Notes: generated by a model from the sequence alone, not told the origin. A stretch of DNA of 64,000 nt from Flavobacterium sp. (GCF_027484705.1 NZ_JAIXSL010000024.1:62001-126000); one strand, 5' to 3'. Counted from the stretch's first letter, positions 36,466 through 45,353 are shown. Made by a program: numbers and translations.

Positions 36466-37830
36466 TTGCAACAAAGAAGCATATACAGTGAAAACGTTTG
36501 GGTTGAAAACCGATTGCAACCAGCGACCGTGAGTTTCAGCAACGGAACCATTACTGCAATTCATTTCGAAAAATTAAACGGCGCTGAAGATTTTGGAAAT
36601 CACGTCATCATGCCCGGCGTGATTGATGTTCATGTGCATATCAACGAACCTGGGCGCACCGATTGGGAAGGTTTTTATACCGCAACCCAAGCCGCTGCAG
36701 CTGGCGGAACGACAACGATTATCGATATGCCTTTGAACGCAAGTCCGGTCACGACAACGCTTGATGCTTTTGAACAAAAACTTGAAGCTTCGAAAGGGAA
36801 AATGAATGTCAATGTTGGTTTTTATGCTGGATTGATTCCCGGAAATGCGCCTCATTTAGAATCACTGATTCAAGCCGGAGTTGTGGGCGTGAAATGCTTT
36901 CTGACGCATTCGGGTATCGATGAATTTCCAAACGTCACTGAAAAAGATTTAGACGAAGCGATGCCGATTATAGCAAAATACAACTTGCCGTTATTGGCAC
37001 ATTGTGAACTATACGAAAACGAAGTTGATTGTGATTTCGAAAACAATCCTACAAGTTACAAGCATTATTTGGCAAGCCGCCCAAAACAATGGGAAAACGA
37101 TGCAGTCGATTTAATGATTCGCATGTGTAGAAAACATAAATGTCCTGTACATATTGTTCATGTCGCGGCCGACGAAGCTTTAGCCAAAATTGAAGCCGCC
37201 AAACAAGAAGGATTGCCGATTACGGCGGAAACCTGCTCGCAATATATTTATTTCGATGCCGAAGAAATTCCGGACGCGCATACGATATATAAATGTGCGC
37301 CACCAATTCGCGAACGCGCCAACAACCAATATTTGAAGGAAGCTTTTCTGACTGGTGTTTTGGATTTCATCACGACGGACCATTCACCGGCACCCGCTGA
37401 TTTGAAAGAAATCACAACCGGAAATCTCAAAAAAGCGTGGGGCGGAATCGCCGGAATCCAGTTTTTGCTTTCAGCTTCGTGGACGGCTTTGAAAGAAATG
37501 ATGACTTTGGAGCAATTTATTCCTTTGGTCACTTCGAAACCGGCGCAATTCATCAAAGCAGATAAGAAAGGATTAATTGCCGTAGGAAAAGATGCTGACA
37601 TAGTCATTTGGAATCCGCACAGCGCAAACGTTGTAAATGAGGCTTCCATTTTTTTTAGACATAAAATAAGTCCCTATATTGCACAAAACTTGAGTGGTGT
37701 TGTTCATGAAACGATTGTGAATGGCGAAACCGTTTATCAAAATGAATCACCCGAGGCGCAGCCGAACTGTTTGGAGCGTAGCGGAAAAAATCAAAACAAA
37801 AATAAAGGACAATGGCTTTTGAGAAAGTAA
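36466..37830 (+). CDS. allB: Allantoinase (dihydroorotase-like amidohydrolase)
   Basis: The enzyme opens allantoin to allantoate. The cyclic amidohydrolase fold shows GVIDVHVHINEPGRTDWEG (metal ligands H56 and H58), GVKCFLTHSG (the lysine that may be carboxylated), LLAHCELY, PVHIVHVAADEAL and ITTDHSPAP with the catalytic aspartate. The start is TTG: the preceding promoter and the need for the first beta-strands (YSENVWVENRL) leave no ATG option. Just before the conserved C-terminal GQWLLRK there is an extra stretch, PEAQPNCLERSGKNQNKNK, encoded by repeat-like DNA. The 3' end overlaps alc by 19 bases. Confidence 0.92.
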   Translation: MQQRSIYSENVWVENRLQPATVSFSNGTITAIHFEKLNGAEDFGNHVIMPGVIDVHVHINEPGRTDWEGFYTATQAAAAGGTTTIIDMPLNASPVTTTLDAFEQKLEASKGKMNVNVGFYAGLIPGNAPHLESLIQAGVVGVKCFLTHSGIDEFPNVTEKDLDEAMPIIAKYNLPLLAHCELYENEVDCDFENNPTSYKHYLASRPKQWENDAVDLMIRMCRKHKCPVHIVHVAADEALAKIEAAKQEGLPITAETCSQYIYFDAEEIPDAHTIYKCAPPIRERANNQYLKEAFLTGVLDFITTDHSPAPADLKEITTGNLKKAWGGIAGIQFLLSASWTALKEMMTLEQFIPLVTSKPAQFIKADKKGLIAVGKDADIVIWNPHSANVVNEASIFFRHKISPYIAQNLSGVVHETIVNGETVYQNESPEAQPNCLERSGKNQNKNKGQWLLRK

Positions 37831-38828
37831 AAGAAATCATCAAGGAATCTCCGGCATTCACCCAATTAACGGACTTAGCTGCTGAAAGACTCGGCGGGAA
37901 AGTATTGTATGCGACGGACGATTTCTTCGCAGAAAAAGAAAATTTGATTGCTCCGACACGAGGCATTTTTATCACCGACAAATATACCGACCGCGGCAAA
38001 TGGATGGACGGTTGGGAAAGCCGCAGAAAAAGAACGCCCGGACACGATTGGGCAGTGATTCAATTGGCAACCTCCGGGAAAATCACCGGTTTCGACATCG
38101 ATACCAATTTCTTTTTAGGCAACCATCCGCCACACGCTTCTATTGAGGCTGTCAACCTTGAAAGCACCGAAGGAATCACCGATTGGGACAATGTAGCGTG
38201 GAAGGAAATTCTCCCAAAATCACATCTCGATGCAGGTTCACAGAATTTTTACGAATGTGCCAGTGATGAGATTTTCACGCATTTAAGATTGCATATTTAT
38301 CCAGATGGCGGTGTCGCAAGATTCCGGGTTTATGGCGAAGTGTTCAAAAACTGGGACGCCGTATCCACTTCAGAATCGATTGATTTGGCGGCTGCGATCA
38401 ATGGTGGTCAAGCGATTGCGTGCAACGATATGTTCTTCAGCGCCATGAGCAACTTAATCATGCCGAACCGTGGCGCGAATATGGGCGACGGCTGGGAAAC
38501 CAAAAGAAACCGTACGCCGAACAACCGCGACTGGGTGATTTTAAAACTTGCGCATCAGGGATTGGTTGACAGAATTGTCGTCGATACTTGTCATTTCAAA
38601 GGCAATTATCCCGACAGTTGTTCGATTGAGGCTTGTCATTCGGCTACCGATAATCTTGAAAACGCCGATTGGCAAATGCTGTTGCCGCAGCAAAAACTCA
38701 ACGCTGATTTTATACACGAATTCGAGAATAAAATCAACAAAGGGCAAGTCATCACGCATGTCAGACTCAATATTTTCCCTGACGGAGGTGTGAGCCGATT
38801 GAGAATCTTTGGAAAAATCGTCCGATAG
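37812..38828 (+). CDS. alc: Allantoicase
   Basis: Allantoicase splits allantoate into ureidoglycolate and urea. Two homologous beta-sandwich halves are visible. The first has YATDDFFAEKENLIAP, GKWMDGWESRRKRTPGHDW and FFLGNHPPHASIEA; the second repeats this as CNDMFFSAMSNLIMP, GDGWETKRNRTPNNRDW and HFKGNYPDSCSIEA. Both end in HLRLHIYPDGGVARFR-like or HVRLNIFPDGGVSRLR-like blocks. Length 338 is standard. It starts inside allB and its stop shares a base with the GTG start of puuD, so translation is coupled across all three. Confidence 0.95.
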   Translation: MAFEKVKEIIKESPAFTQLTDLAAERLGGKVLYATDDFFAEKENLIAPTRGIFITDKYTDRGKWMDGWESRRKRTPGHDWAVIQLATSGKITGFDIDTNFFLGNHPPHASIEAVNLESTEGITDWDNVAWKEILPKSHLDAGSQNFYECASDEIFTHLRLHIYPDGGVARFRVYGEVFKNWDAVSTSESIDLAAAINGGQAIACNDMFFSAMSNLIMPNRGANMGDGWETKRNRTPNNRDWVILKLAHQGLVDRIVVDTCHFKGNYPDSCSIEACHSATDNLENADWQMLLPQQKLNADFIHEFENKINKGQVITHVRLNIFPDGGVSRLRIFGKIVR

Positions 38829-40246
38829 TGAAGGTCAATATTTTTATATTGCTGGTGTTGTATGCCGTTTACTTTGGCATCCTGATTACGTTGGGTTATC
38901 TGTCTTATAAGATGCCGGGTTTCAGGTTTTGGAAATCGAAAGAAAGTTCCGATGACGATGAAACCATCAAAACGACGAGCCTCAACTATATGTATACCGG
39001 AATGCTGTTCGCGATTCTCGGGATACTTGTGAATACGTATCTTTTAGTACTCGGAACGCCGCTAGAAAGCCATATGATGGAATGGCTCAATATCGTCATT
39101 CGTTTGATGCACATTACGTTCGGAATCGCTTGGATTGGCGCATCTTTTTACTTTGTATTTCTTGAAAATGCGTTGAACAGAACCGAAAATGTACGCGATG
39201 AATTGGCCGGAAACCTTTGGGCAGTGCACGGCGGTGGATTTTACTATGTGGAGAAATACAAAATCGCCCCGAAAGAAATCCCGAAACATTTGCATTGGTT
39301 TAAATACGAAGCTTATTTTACTTGGCTTTCTGGTTTCTGCTTGTTGTTTGTAGTTTATTATTTCAATGCTTCGGCGCTTTTGATTGACAAGAATGTATTG
39401 GACATTACCGCGACGCAAGGCATCTTAATAGGAATCGGATCGTTTGTAGTCTCCTGGCTGATTTACGATCTGATGTGCAAATCAAGACTGATTAAAAACC
39501 AACTGTTGTTTTCGATTGTAGGATTTTTGATTCTCATTGCGTTTGCTGCGTTTTATTGCCATGTATTCAGCAGCCGTGCGGCTTATATTCATTTCGGAGC
39601 GATGATTGGAGGAATTATGGTCGCGAATGTATTTTTCGTCATCATTCCGGCGCAGAAAGCGATGGTGCACGCCGCTAAAATGGGCTTGCCTTTAGACCCG
39701 ACTTTGGGGAAAAATGCTTTGGCGCGTTCACTACACAACAACTATTTCACGTTGCCGGTTTTGTTCGTGATGGTCAGCAACCACTTTCCGTCGACTTTTG
39801 GCTATGAATATCCTTGGCTTATTTTGGCGGTCATTTCGCTGGGCGCGGCAGGCGTGAAGCATTACCTCAATCTGAAAGAAAAAAAGCAACTCAACGTCTG
39901 GATTTTGCCGGTTTCGGTCGTGATACTTCTGGCGGCTTGTTTTATTTCGGCGCCGACTACGAATCCGTATGAATGCAAGAAAGAAGTTTCGTTCACCGAA
40001 GTCAATGCGATTATCCAAAAAAGATGTACGCAATGCCATTCCGCAAATCCGACCGATGATGTGTATAAAATTGCTCCAAATGGCGTTATGTATGACACGC
40101 CGGAAGATATTTTAAAGAAAAAAGATTTAATTATGCAACGCGTCGTCGTGACCAAAACGATGCCTCAGAACAACAAAACCAATATTACCCAAGAAGAGCG
40201 CGATATGATTCGTTGTTGGATTGAGCAAGGCGCCAGTTTGAAATAA
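38828..40246 (+). CDS. puuD: Membrane urate hydroxylase with cytochrome c domain
   Basis: PuuD oxidises urate to 5-hydroxyisourate in the inner membrane and passes electrons to a c-type heme instead of oxygen. About nine membrane helices come first, including the family block MEWLNIVIRLMHITFGIAWIG and WAVHGGGFYYVEKYK. The last 73 residues are a periplasmic cytochrome c domain with CTQCH at residue 400 and a probable axial methionine in TKTMPQNN. The start is GTG, overlapping the alc stop (TAGTG). No FAD-type urate oxidase (HpxO) or cofactor-free uricase is present, so this is the urate-oxidising step of the cluster. Confidence 0.9.
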   Translation: MKVNIFILLVLYAVYFGILITLGYLSYKMPGFRFWKSKESSDDDETIKTTSLNYMYTGMLFAILGILVNTYLLVLGTPLESHMMEWLNIVIRLMHITFGIAWIGASFYFVFLENALNRTENVRDELAGNLWAVHGGGFYYVEKYKIAPKEIPKHLHWFKYEAYFTWLSGFCLLFVVYYFNASALLIDKNVLDITATQGILIGIGSFVVSWLIYDLMCKSRLIKNQLLFSIVGFLILIAFAAFYCHVFSSRAAYIHFGAMIGGIMVANVFFVIIPAQKAMVHAAKMGLPLDPTLGKNALARSLHNNYFTLPVLFVMVSNHFPSTFGYEYPWLILAVISLGAAGVKHYLNLKEKKQLNVWILPVSVVILLAACFISAPTTNPYECKKEVSFTEVNAIIQKRCTQCHSANPTDDVYKIAPNGVMYDTPEDILKKKDLIMQRVVVTKTMPQNNKTNITQEERDMIRCWIEQGASLK

Positions 40247-40253
40247 AAATATT

Positions 40254-41102
40254 ATGACATTAGCAGCATTCAATACTTTAGATAAAGAAACGGCAAGGCA
40301 ACATTTGTTCGCCTGTTGTGGTTCGACAAAATGGGCCGATGCGATGCTGTCGCTTTTTCCGTTTACCAATGAAAAACAATTGGTCGATGAAGCGACGCGC
40401 ATTTGGTATGAGCAATGTAATGAAACGGATTGGCTCGAATCGTTTACACACCATCCAAAAATTGGCGATGTCAAAAGCTTGACGGAAAAATTTGCGGGTA
40501 AAGAGCAAGCGGGCGTTGCGGTGGCTACTTTTGAAACCATTGAAGCTTTAGCCAAAGCCAATGCGGATTATGAAAATAAGTTTGGTTTTATTTTCATCGT
40601 CTGCGCCACCGGAAAATCGGCTACTGAAATGTTACAGTTGTTGTTGGACAGGCTTCAAAATACGGTCGAAGAAGAGCGCAACATAGCGATGGGCGAGCAG
40701 CAAAAAATCACGATTATACGATTCAAGAAACTATTGACGGAAGCGGATTTTCAGTTTTTGAAAGTGAGTCAGATCACGACACACGTGCTCGATACTTCGG
40801 TCGGTTTGCCTGGAAAGGACATTTCGATCCGACTGCAAAGCAAGCAAAACGGCGTTTGGCAAACCATAGCGCAAGGCATTACGAATGCGGATGGCAGGAT
40901 TCCGGATTTGTTGCCGCAACAGAAAAACCTGAAACCCGATACTTATAAAATGGTTTTCGATACCGGAAGCTATTACAGAAAACAAAACCTAAAAACGTTT
41001 TATCCCGAAGTCGAAATCCTGTTCAGCACGTTTGACGAAACGCATTACCACGTTCCTTTGCTCGTGAATCCTTTTGGGTATAGTACTTACCGCGGAAGTT
41101 AA
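40254..41102 (+). CDS. Fused OHCU decarboxylase and 5-hydroxyisourate hydrolase (allantoin synthase)
   Basis: Residues 1 to about 165 are UraD (2-oxo-4-hydroxy-4-carboxy-5-ureidoimidazoline decarboxylase), with FTHHPKIGD carrying catalytic H67 and FGFIFIVCATGKSA. Residues from about 171 are UraH, a transthyretin-like hydrolase starting ITTHVLDTSVGLPGKDI and ending in the hallmark YRGS. UraH opens 5-hydroxyisourate and UraD decarboxylates the product to S-allantoin. The order UraD then UraH equals that of plant allantoin synthase. It follows puuD by seven bases, so all three steps from urate to allantoin are cotranscribed. Confidence 0.93.
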   Translation: MTLAAFNTLDKETARQHLFACCGSTKWADAMLSLFPFTNEKQLVDEATRIWYEQCNETDWLESFTHHPKIGDVKSLTEKFAGKEQAGVAVATFETIEALAKANADYENKFGFIFIVCATGKSATEMLQLLLDRLQNTVEEERNIAMGEQQKITIIRFKKLLTEADFQFLKVSQITTHVLDTSVGLPGKDISIRLQSKQNGVWQTIAQGITNADGRIPDLLPQQKNLKPDTYKMVFDTGSYYRKQNLKTFYPEVEILFSTFDETHYHVPLLVNPFGYSTYRGS

Positions 41103-41119
41103 TTTAAAAACCGATGCCT

Positions 41120-41164
41120 AGCCCCGATAATTTGATATTAAGAGGAGGAAGTCCGGTGGACTTC
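41120..41164 (+). repeat. Partial copy of the dispersed intergenic element with a separate hairpin
   Basis: AGCCCCGATAATTTGAT matches the 5' end of the element, then diverges. A perfect short hairpin GAAGTCC-ggt-GGACTTC follows at 41148-41164. Confidence 0.5.
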
Positions 41165-41218
41165 AGGTATTTTTGTTCTAAGTTTAAAAAACGAAATATG
41201 AATATTAACGAAAACTCT

Positions 41219-41298
41219 AGCCCCGATAGTAGCGGTATCCTTTTGTTCTGTCGTTCAGAACAAAAGATTTAGTGGATAGCGGGATCAGCTTCTAATCA
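41219..41298 (+). repeat. Dispersed intergenic hairpin element, copy 5
   Basis: AGCCCCGATAGTAGCGGTATCC, then TTTTGTTCTG-tcgtt-CAGAACAAAA (perfect stem), then GATTTAGTGGATAGCGGGA and GCTTCTAA. It precedes the start of the DUF6986-type gene by about 40 bases; the interval contains two ATCATTCAAAAT direct repeats. Confidence 0.75.
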
Positions 41299-41335
41299 TT
41301 CAAAATTCAAAATTTATCATTCAAAATATAAAATA

Positions 41336-42670
41336 ATGACCATTCCATCTCATAAAAAAGACCAACTATTTCAGAGCTTAAGCCAGGCGAATAGTGCGTT
41401 TAACGAAATTTATCCCGGCGACAGAAGCGATCGCCAACCCGTGCATACTTTATATGGCGGTGCTAATCTTTTTAAATCGGATGCGCCTATTGCTCTAGGA
41501 CATCGTGCGCTTGAAATACTCGAAACTTATGCGCCGAATTCAGAAGTTTTTGGAAAAGCGTTCGGTTTGACCGGTGGCAAAGAGTTCAGCCAGCGCATTT
41601 ATGATAAAGTGGTGGCGAAGTTGAAGTCGGAAGCGATTGAGGATTTCAGGATCGATTTTGAAGACGGTTATGGCAACCGCAGCAATGAAGAAGAAGACGC
41701 GACAGCAGTAACCGCAGCTATTGAAGTCGCTAAAGGTATGAAAGAAAAGACGCTTTCACCTTTCATAGGAATCCGCATCAAGCCGTTTACCGAAGAAATG
41801 AAGGAACGCGGTTTGCGCACGCTCGATATTTTTCTGACGACTTTGGTCAAAGAAACCGGAGGCGCTTTACCTGATAATTTTGTGGTGATGTTGCCTAAAG
41901 TGACGATTCCGCAACAACCGGAAACTTTGGCGAATTGCTTTGCGATTTTAGAGGAAGAATTGAAATTGCCAAAAGGAATTCTAAAAATGGAAATGATGGT
42001 CGAAACTACGCAAGCCATTATGGACATTAACGGAACGAACCCGTTATACCGATTCATCAAAGCGGCTCAAGGACGTTGTGTTGCGATGCATTTCGGCACT
42101 TATGATTACACGGCAAGTTGCAGCATTACCGCTAAATATCAGGAAATGGACCACCCGGTCTGCGATTTTGCACACCATATGACTAAAGTAGCTTTGGCAC
42201 ACACAGGAATCTGGCTTAGCGACGGAGCGACGAACACGATGCCGATCGGCCCGCATCGCGGTGATCTGACGCCGCAACAGGAAGAAGAAAACCGTCAAGT
42301 CGTGCACCGTGCGTGGAAAAAAGGATATGATCATATCCGTCATTCGTTATGGAATGGTTATTACCAAGGCTGGGATTTGAATCCGGCGCAGTTTCCGATG
42401 CGTTATGCGGCGGTGTATGCGTTTTTCTTGGAAAGTTATGATGATGCTGTAGAACGTCTGAAAACGTTTGTGGATAAAGCGGCACGCGCGACTTTGATTG
42501 GCGATGTATTCGATGATGCGGCCACAGGACAAGGTTTGTTGAATTATTTCTTGCGTGCACTCAACAGCGGGGCGATTACTGAGGAAGAAGTTTTGGCGAC
42601 GGGCTTGACTTTAGATGAAATTCGAGGTCGTTCGTTTAAGAAAATTTTAGAGAACAGGATGGCGAAATAA
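41336..42670 (+). CDS. CitE/HpcH-like TIM-barrel protein of the DUF6986 type, in the purine cluster
   Basis: This 444-residue protein matches the family once mislabelled phosphoenolpyruvate kinase and now DUF6986. It has a CitE-like TIM barrel: FRIDFEDGYG (residues 104-113) matches the acidic strand motif, MMVETTQAI supplies the metal-binding glutamate (E223), and HFGTYDYTASC carries the late aspartate (D257). GIRIKPF and VVMLPKV are barrel strands. Relatives in the wider superfamily make or cleave C-C bonds with glyoxylate, acetyl-CoA or pyruvate (malyl-CoA lyase, malate synthase, HpcH). As the last gene of a purine cluster that ends in ureidoglycolate, it may process ureidoglycolate or condense glyoxylate. 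The activity is unknown. Confidence 0.75.
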   Translation: MTIPSHKKDQLFQSLSQANSAFNEIYPGDRSDRQPVHTLYGGANLFKSDAPIALGHRALEILETYAPNSEVFGKAFGLTGGKEFSQRIYDKVVAKLKSEAIEDFRIDFEDGYGNRSNEEEDATAVTAAIEVAKGMKEKTLSPFIGIRIKPFTEEMKERGLRTLDIFLTTLVKETGGALPDNFVVMLPKVTIPQQPETLANCFAILEEELKLPKGILKMEMMVETTQAIMDINGTNPLYRFIKAAQGRCVAMHFGTYDYTASCSITAKYQEMDHPVCDFAHHMTKVALAHTGIWLSDGATNTMPIGPHRGDLTPQQEEENRQVVHRAWKKGYDHIRHSLWNGYYQGWDLNPAQFPMRYAAVYAFFLESYDDAVERLKTFVDKAARATLIGDVFDDAATGQGLLNYFLRALNSGAITEEEVLATGLTLDEIRGRSFKKILENRMAK

Positions 42671-42688
42671 GCTGTTTTACTTTACTTA

Positions 42689-42726
42689 TAGCCACCGATG
42701 CATTGTTGTATTGGTGGCTTTTTTTT
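42689..42726 (+). terminator. Terminator at the end of the purine cluster
   Basis: AGCCACC and GGTGGCT pair with extension on either side and a long loop, followed by eight T residues. Confidence 0.85.
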
Positions 42727-42836
42727 GGAATTTAGTAAAGATATTTGACTGATTTACTGTTCATTGAAAAAACTTTCGTAGTTTTAAAAAACTAAACAAC
42801 ACAACAATCGTATATCTATGAACCTAATTACTCTTT

Positions 42837-43880
42837 ATGCAACTATACAAAAGATTGTCCCGGTTTGGTTTTCTGCAAAACAGTTATGCTTTTAAGTTTC
42901 TTTTTATCGCTTTTCTCGGCATTCATATTCCGCTCATAGGCATTTTATTTTTTGTGCTTTATGCGCCACAACCCGAATCGCCTTGGATGATTTTGCTTTT
43001 CGCTTTGGTGATGACTTTGGTGGCTACGGCGATTACATTGACCATTTTAAAAAGACTGATTCGCCCCATAGAACTCGCTTCGGATGCGTTGAAGAATTAC
43101 AGGAAAGACCGAACGATGCCTTTGTTACCAATAGAATTTAAGGATGAAGCGGGTTTGTTGATGCGGAATATTCTCGAAACCATTCAGGACAATGAAAAAC
43201 ACATTAAAGAGAAACAGGATTTAATGTATCTTTTGTCGCACGATTTAAAACGATTTACAGGCAATTCGCAGTCGTTAGCGCAATTGATATTGGAAGAAAA
43301 ACCCACCGGTCAAATTACCGAGTATGCAGGACTTATAGCGCAATCTACAAGTCAGCAACTGCATTTCATGGAAAGTTTTTTAAAACTGCTCAAAGTGCAG
43401 GATGAAATCGTCAAAAATATTCCTGAAGTGCGTAATATCTCATTTGAAAAGATTCATGCTCAAGTTTTAGAACAGGTGCAACAGCAACTTGCGCTGAAGA
43501 ACATCGAGCTCATTTCTTCGATGGAAGTCAAGAAAAAAGAACTGTTGATTCATCCCGAGTTGCTCGTTCGTGTATTGGTCAATCTGGTCGATAATGCGAT
43601 TAAATTTTCACATCCGGGAAGCCAGATCAATTTGCGTTATGATGTCAGGAATGGACATACGCAGATTGTGGTCACGGATTCCGGATTGGGTTTTACGGAA
43701 CGTCAGAAAGATGCCATATTTGAGAAATTCACCAACCAGAAAAAACTCGGAACGGCCAACGAATCTTCGACGGGAATTGGGCTGTATCTTTGTAAAACCA
43801 TCGTCGAGAAATACAAAGGAAGAATTACCGCTTCGAGCGACGGTGTCAATCAGGGCGCTACTTTTACCTTGAGTTTTTAA
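42837..43880 (+). CDS. Sensor histidine kinase (orphan)
   Basis: Two membrane helices (FLFIAFLGIHIPLIGILFFVLY and PWMILLFALVMTLVATAITLTIL) enclose only a tiny periplasmic loop, then a HAMP-like linker (KRLIRPIELASDAL). The phosphoacceptor histidine is H135 in LLSHDLKRF. The catalytic domain has NLVDNAIKFS (N box), VTDSGLGF (G1), IFEKFTN (F box) and GIGLYLCK (G2). All key residues are intact. There is no response regulator gene next to it and almost no sensory domain, so it may sense a membrane signal or act with a distant partner. Confidence 0.88.
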   Translation: MQLYKRLSRFGFLQNSYAFKFLFIAFLGIHIPLIGILFFVLYAPQPESPWMILLFALVMTLVATAITLTILKRLIRPIELASDALKNYRKDRTMPLLPIEFKDEAGLLMRNILETIQDNEKHIKEKQDLMYLLSHDLKRFTGNSQSLAQLILEEKPTGQITEYAGLIAQSTSQQLHFMESFLKLLKVQDEIVKNIPEVRNISFEKIHAQVLEQVQQQLALKNIELISSMEVKKKELLIHPELLVRVLVNLVDNAIKFSHPGSQINLRYDVRNGHTQIVVTDSGLGFTERQKDAIFEKFTNQKKLGTANESSTGIGLYLCKTIVEKYKGRITASSDGVNQGATFTLSF

Positions 43881-43998
43881 GGCTTTTAGGTTTGTGCTCA
43901 AAAGTGTATTTTGAAACAATAAATACTTTGGATTAGAAATATACTAAACGCAACCACTAATTTCTACAGTAATTTTATTAAATTCTCAATTTTTTATC

Positions 43999-44006
43999 TA
44001 GTTTTG
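43999..44006 (+). promoter_or_regulatory. -7 promoter box for rocD
   Basis: TAGTTTTG matches TAnnTTTG. It leaves a leader of roughly 60 bases. No clear TTG is visible at the -33 position. Confidence 0.5.
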
Positions 44007-44072
44007 TGTCATAATTGGGTGATTTCTCTCCACAAGCAGGAATTGTTATCATTTATTTAAAAATGCAAATAC

Positions 44073-45353
44073 ATGTCAGTTATAGAAAAAGTAAGTTCAG
44101 CTTCAATCATTGATCTCGAGAACAAATACGGCGCGCACAATTACCATCCGCTGCCTGTGGTCTTAAGCCGTGGGGAAGGCGTTTATGTATGGGATGTGGA
44201 AGGGAAAAAATATTATGATTTCCTGTCGGCTTATTCAGCAGTAAATCAGGGACATTGCCACCCGAAGATTGTGGATGCGATGATGAAACAGGCTCAAACG
44301 CTGACCTTAACTTCGCGTGCTTTCTATAACGATCAGTTAGGTCCGTACGAAGAATACCTCACAAAATATTTTGGTTTCGACAAAGTGTTGCCCATGAATA
44401 CGGGTGCAGAAGCTGTTGAAACCGCATTGAAGCTTTGCAGAAAATGGGCTTATGAAGTCAAAGGGATTGCCGAACATCAGGCGCAAATCATCGTTTGTGA
44501 CGGGAATTTCCACGGAAGAACTACGACGATTATTTCATTTTCAAATGATGATAACGCCCGTAAAAACTTTGGGCCTTACACAGAAGGCTTCATAAAAATC
44601 CCTTACGATTCGATTGAAGCACTCGAACAAGTTTTGCAATCTTCAAAAAATATAGCGGGCTTTTTGGTGGAACCTATCCAAGGCGAGGCTGGCGTTTATG
44701 TTCCAGCGGATGATTATATGATGCGCGCTAAAGCATTGTGCAACCAGTATAACGTATTGTTTATTGCCGATGAAGTGCAAACTGGAATTGCCAGAACAGG
44801 TTCTTTGCTGGCAGTTTGTGGGAATTGTAACTGTGAAAGTCATTGTGAAAAACAAGCCACTTATGCTTCTCCTGACATTTTAATTCTTGGTAAAGCACTT
44901 TCAGGTGGTGCTTATCCGGTATCGGCAGTTTTGGCCAATGATAATATCATGAACGTAATCAAACCCGGACAACACGGATCAACCTTTGGAGGGAATCCAA
45001 TTGCTGCGGCGGTTGCAGTTGCTGCGTTAGAAGTCGTTCGCGAAGAGCGTCTGGCTGAAAATGCGAATCGACTTGGGAAAATATTCCGTGCTGAGCTTGG
45101 AAAATACATCGAAACATCGAACATTGCCACTTTAGTGCGTGGAAAAGGATTGTTGAACGCTGTTGTGATCAATGATACTGAGGAAAGCGATACGGCCTGG
45201 AACATCTGCATGGCCTTGCGCGATAATGGTTTGCTAGCCAAGCCTACACATGGTAACATCATCCGTTTTGCACCGCCTTTGGTGATGAATGATGAGCAAT
45301 TGCTCGATTGTGTTTCGATTATCATTAAGACCTTGAAACAGTTTGAAAAATAA
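44073..45353 (+). CDS. rocD: Ornithine aminotransferase with cysteine-rich insert
   Basis: This class III PLP aminotransferase converts ornithine and 2-oxoglutarate to glutamate semialdehyde and glutamate in arginine breakdown and proline synthesis. Motifs: [40 protein letters not shown] and the PLP lysine K274 in LGKALSGG. Between the last two lies an insertion [10 protein letters not shown] (C249, C252, C254, H257, C258) that eukaryotic and Bacillus enzymes lack. Its spacing could bind zinc or an Fe-S centre close to the active site. The gene stands alone with its own promoter and terminator. Confidence 0.9.
   Translation: MSVIEKVSSASIIDLENKYGAHNYHPLPVVLSRGEGVYVWDVEGKKYYDFLSAYSAVNQGHCHPKIVDAMMKQAQTLTLTSRAFYNDQLGPYEEYLTKYFGFDKVLPMNTGAEAVETALKLCRKWAYEVKGIAEHQAQIIVCDGNFHGRTTTIISFSNDDNARKNFGPYTEGFIKIPYDSIEALEQVLQSSKNIAGFLVEPIQGEAGVYVPADDYMMRAKALCNQYNVLFIADEVQTGIARTGSLLAVCGNCNCESHCEKQATYASPDILILGKALSGGAYPVSAVLANDNIMNVIKPGQHGSTFGGNPIAAAVAVAALEVVREERLAENANRLGKIFRAELGKYIETSNIATLVRGKGLLNAVVINDTEESDTAWNICMALRDNGLLAKPTHGNIIRFAPPLVMNDEQLLDCVSIIIKTLKQFEK

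Noticed and set aside
41103-41335. Riboswitch or purine-sensing RNA before the DUF6986-type gene
   Set aside because: The structure there is explained by the dispersed hairpin element and AT-rich direct repeats; no purine-riboswitch core was seen.
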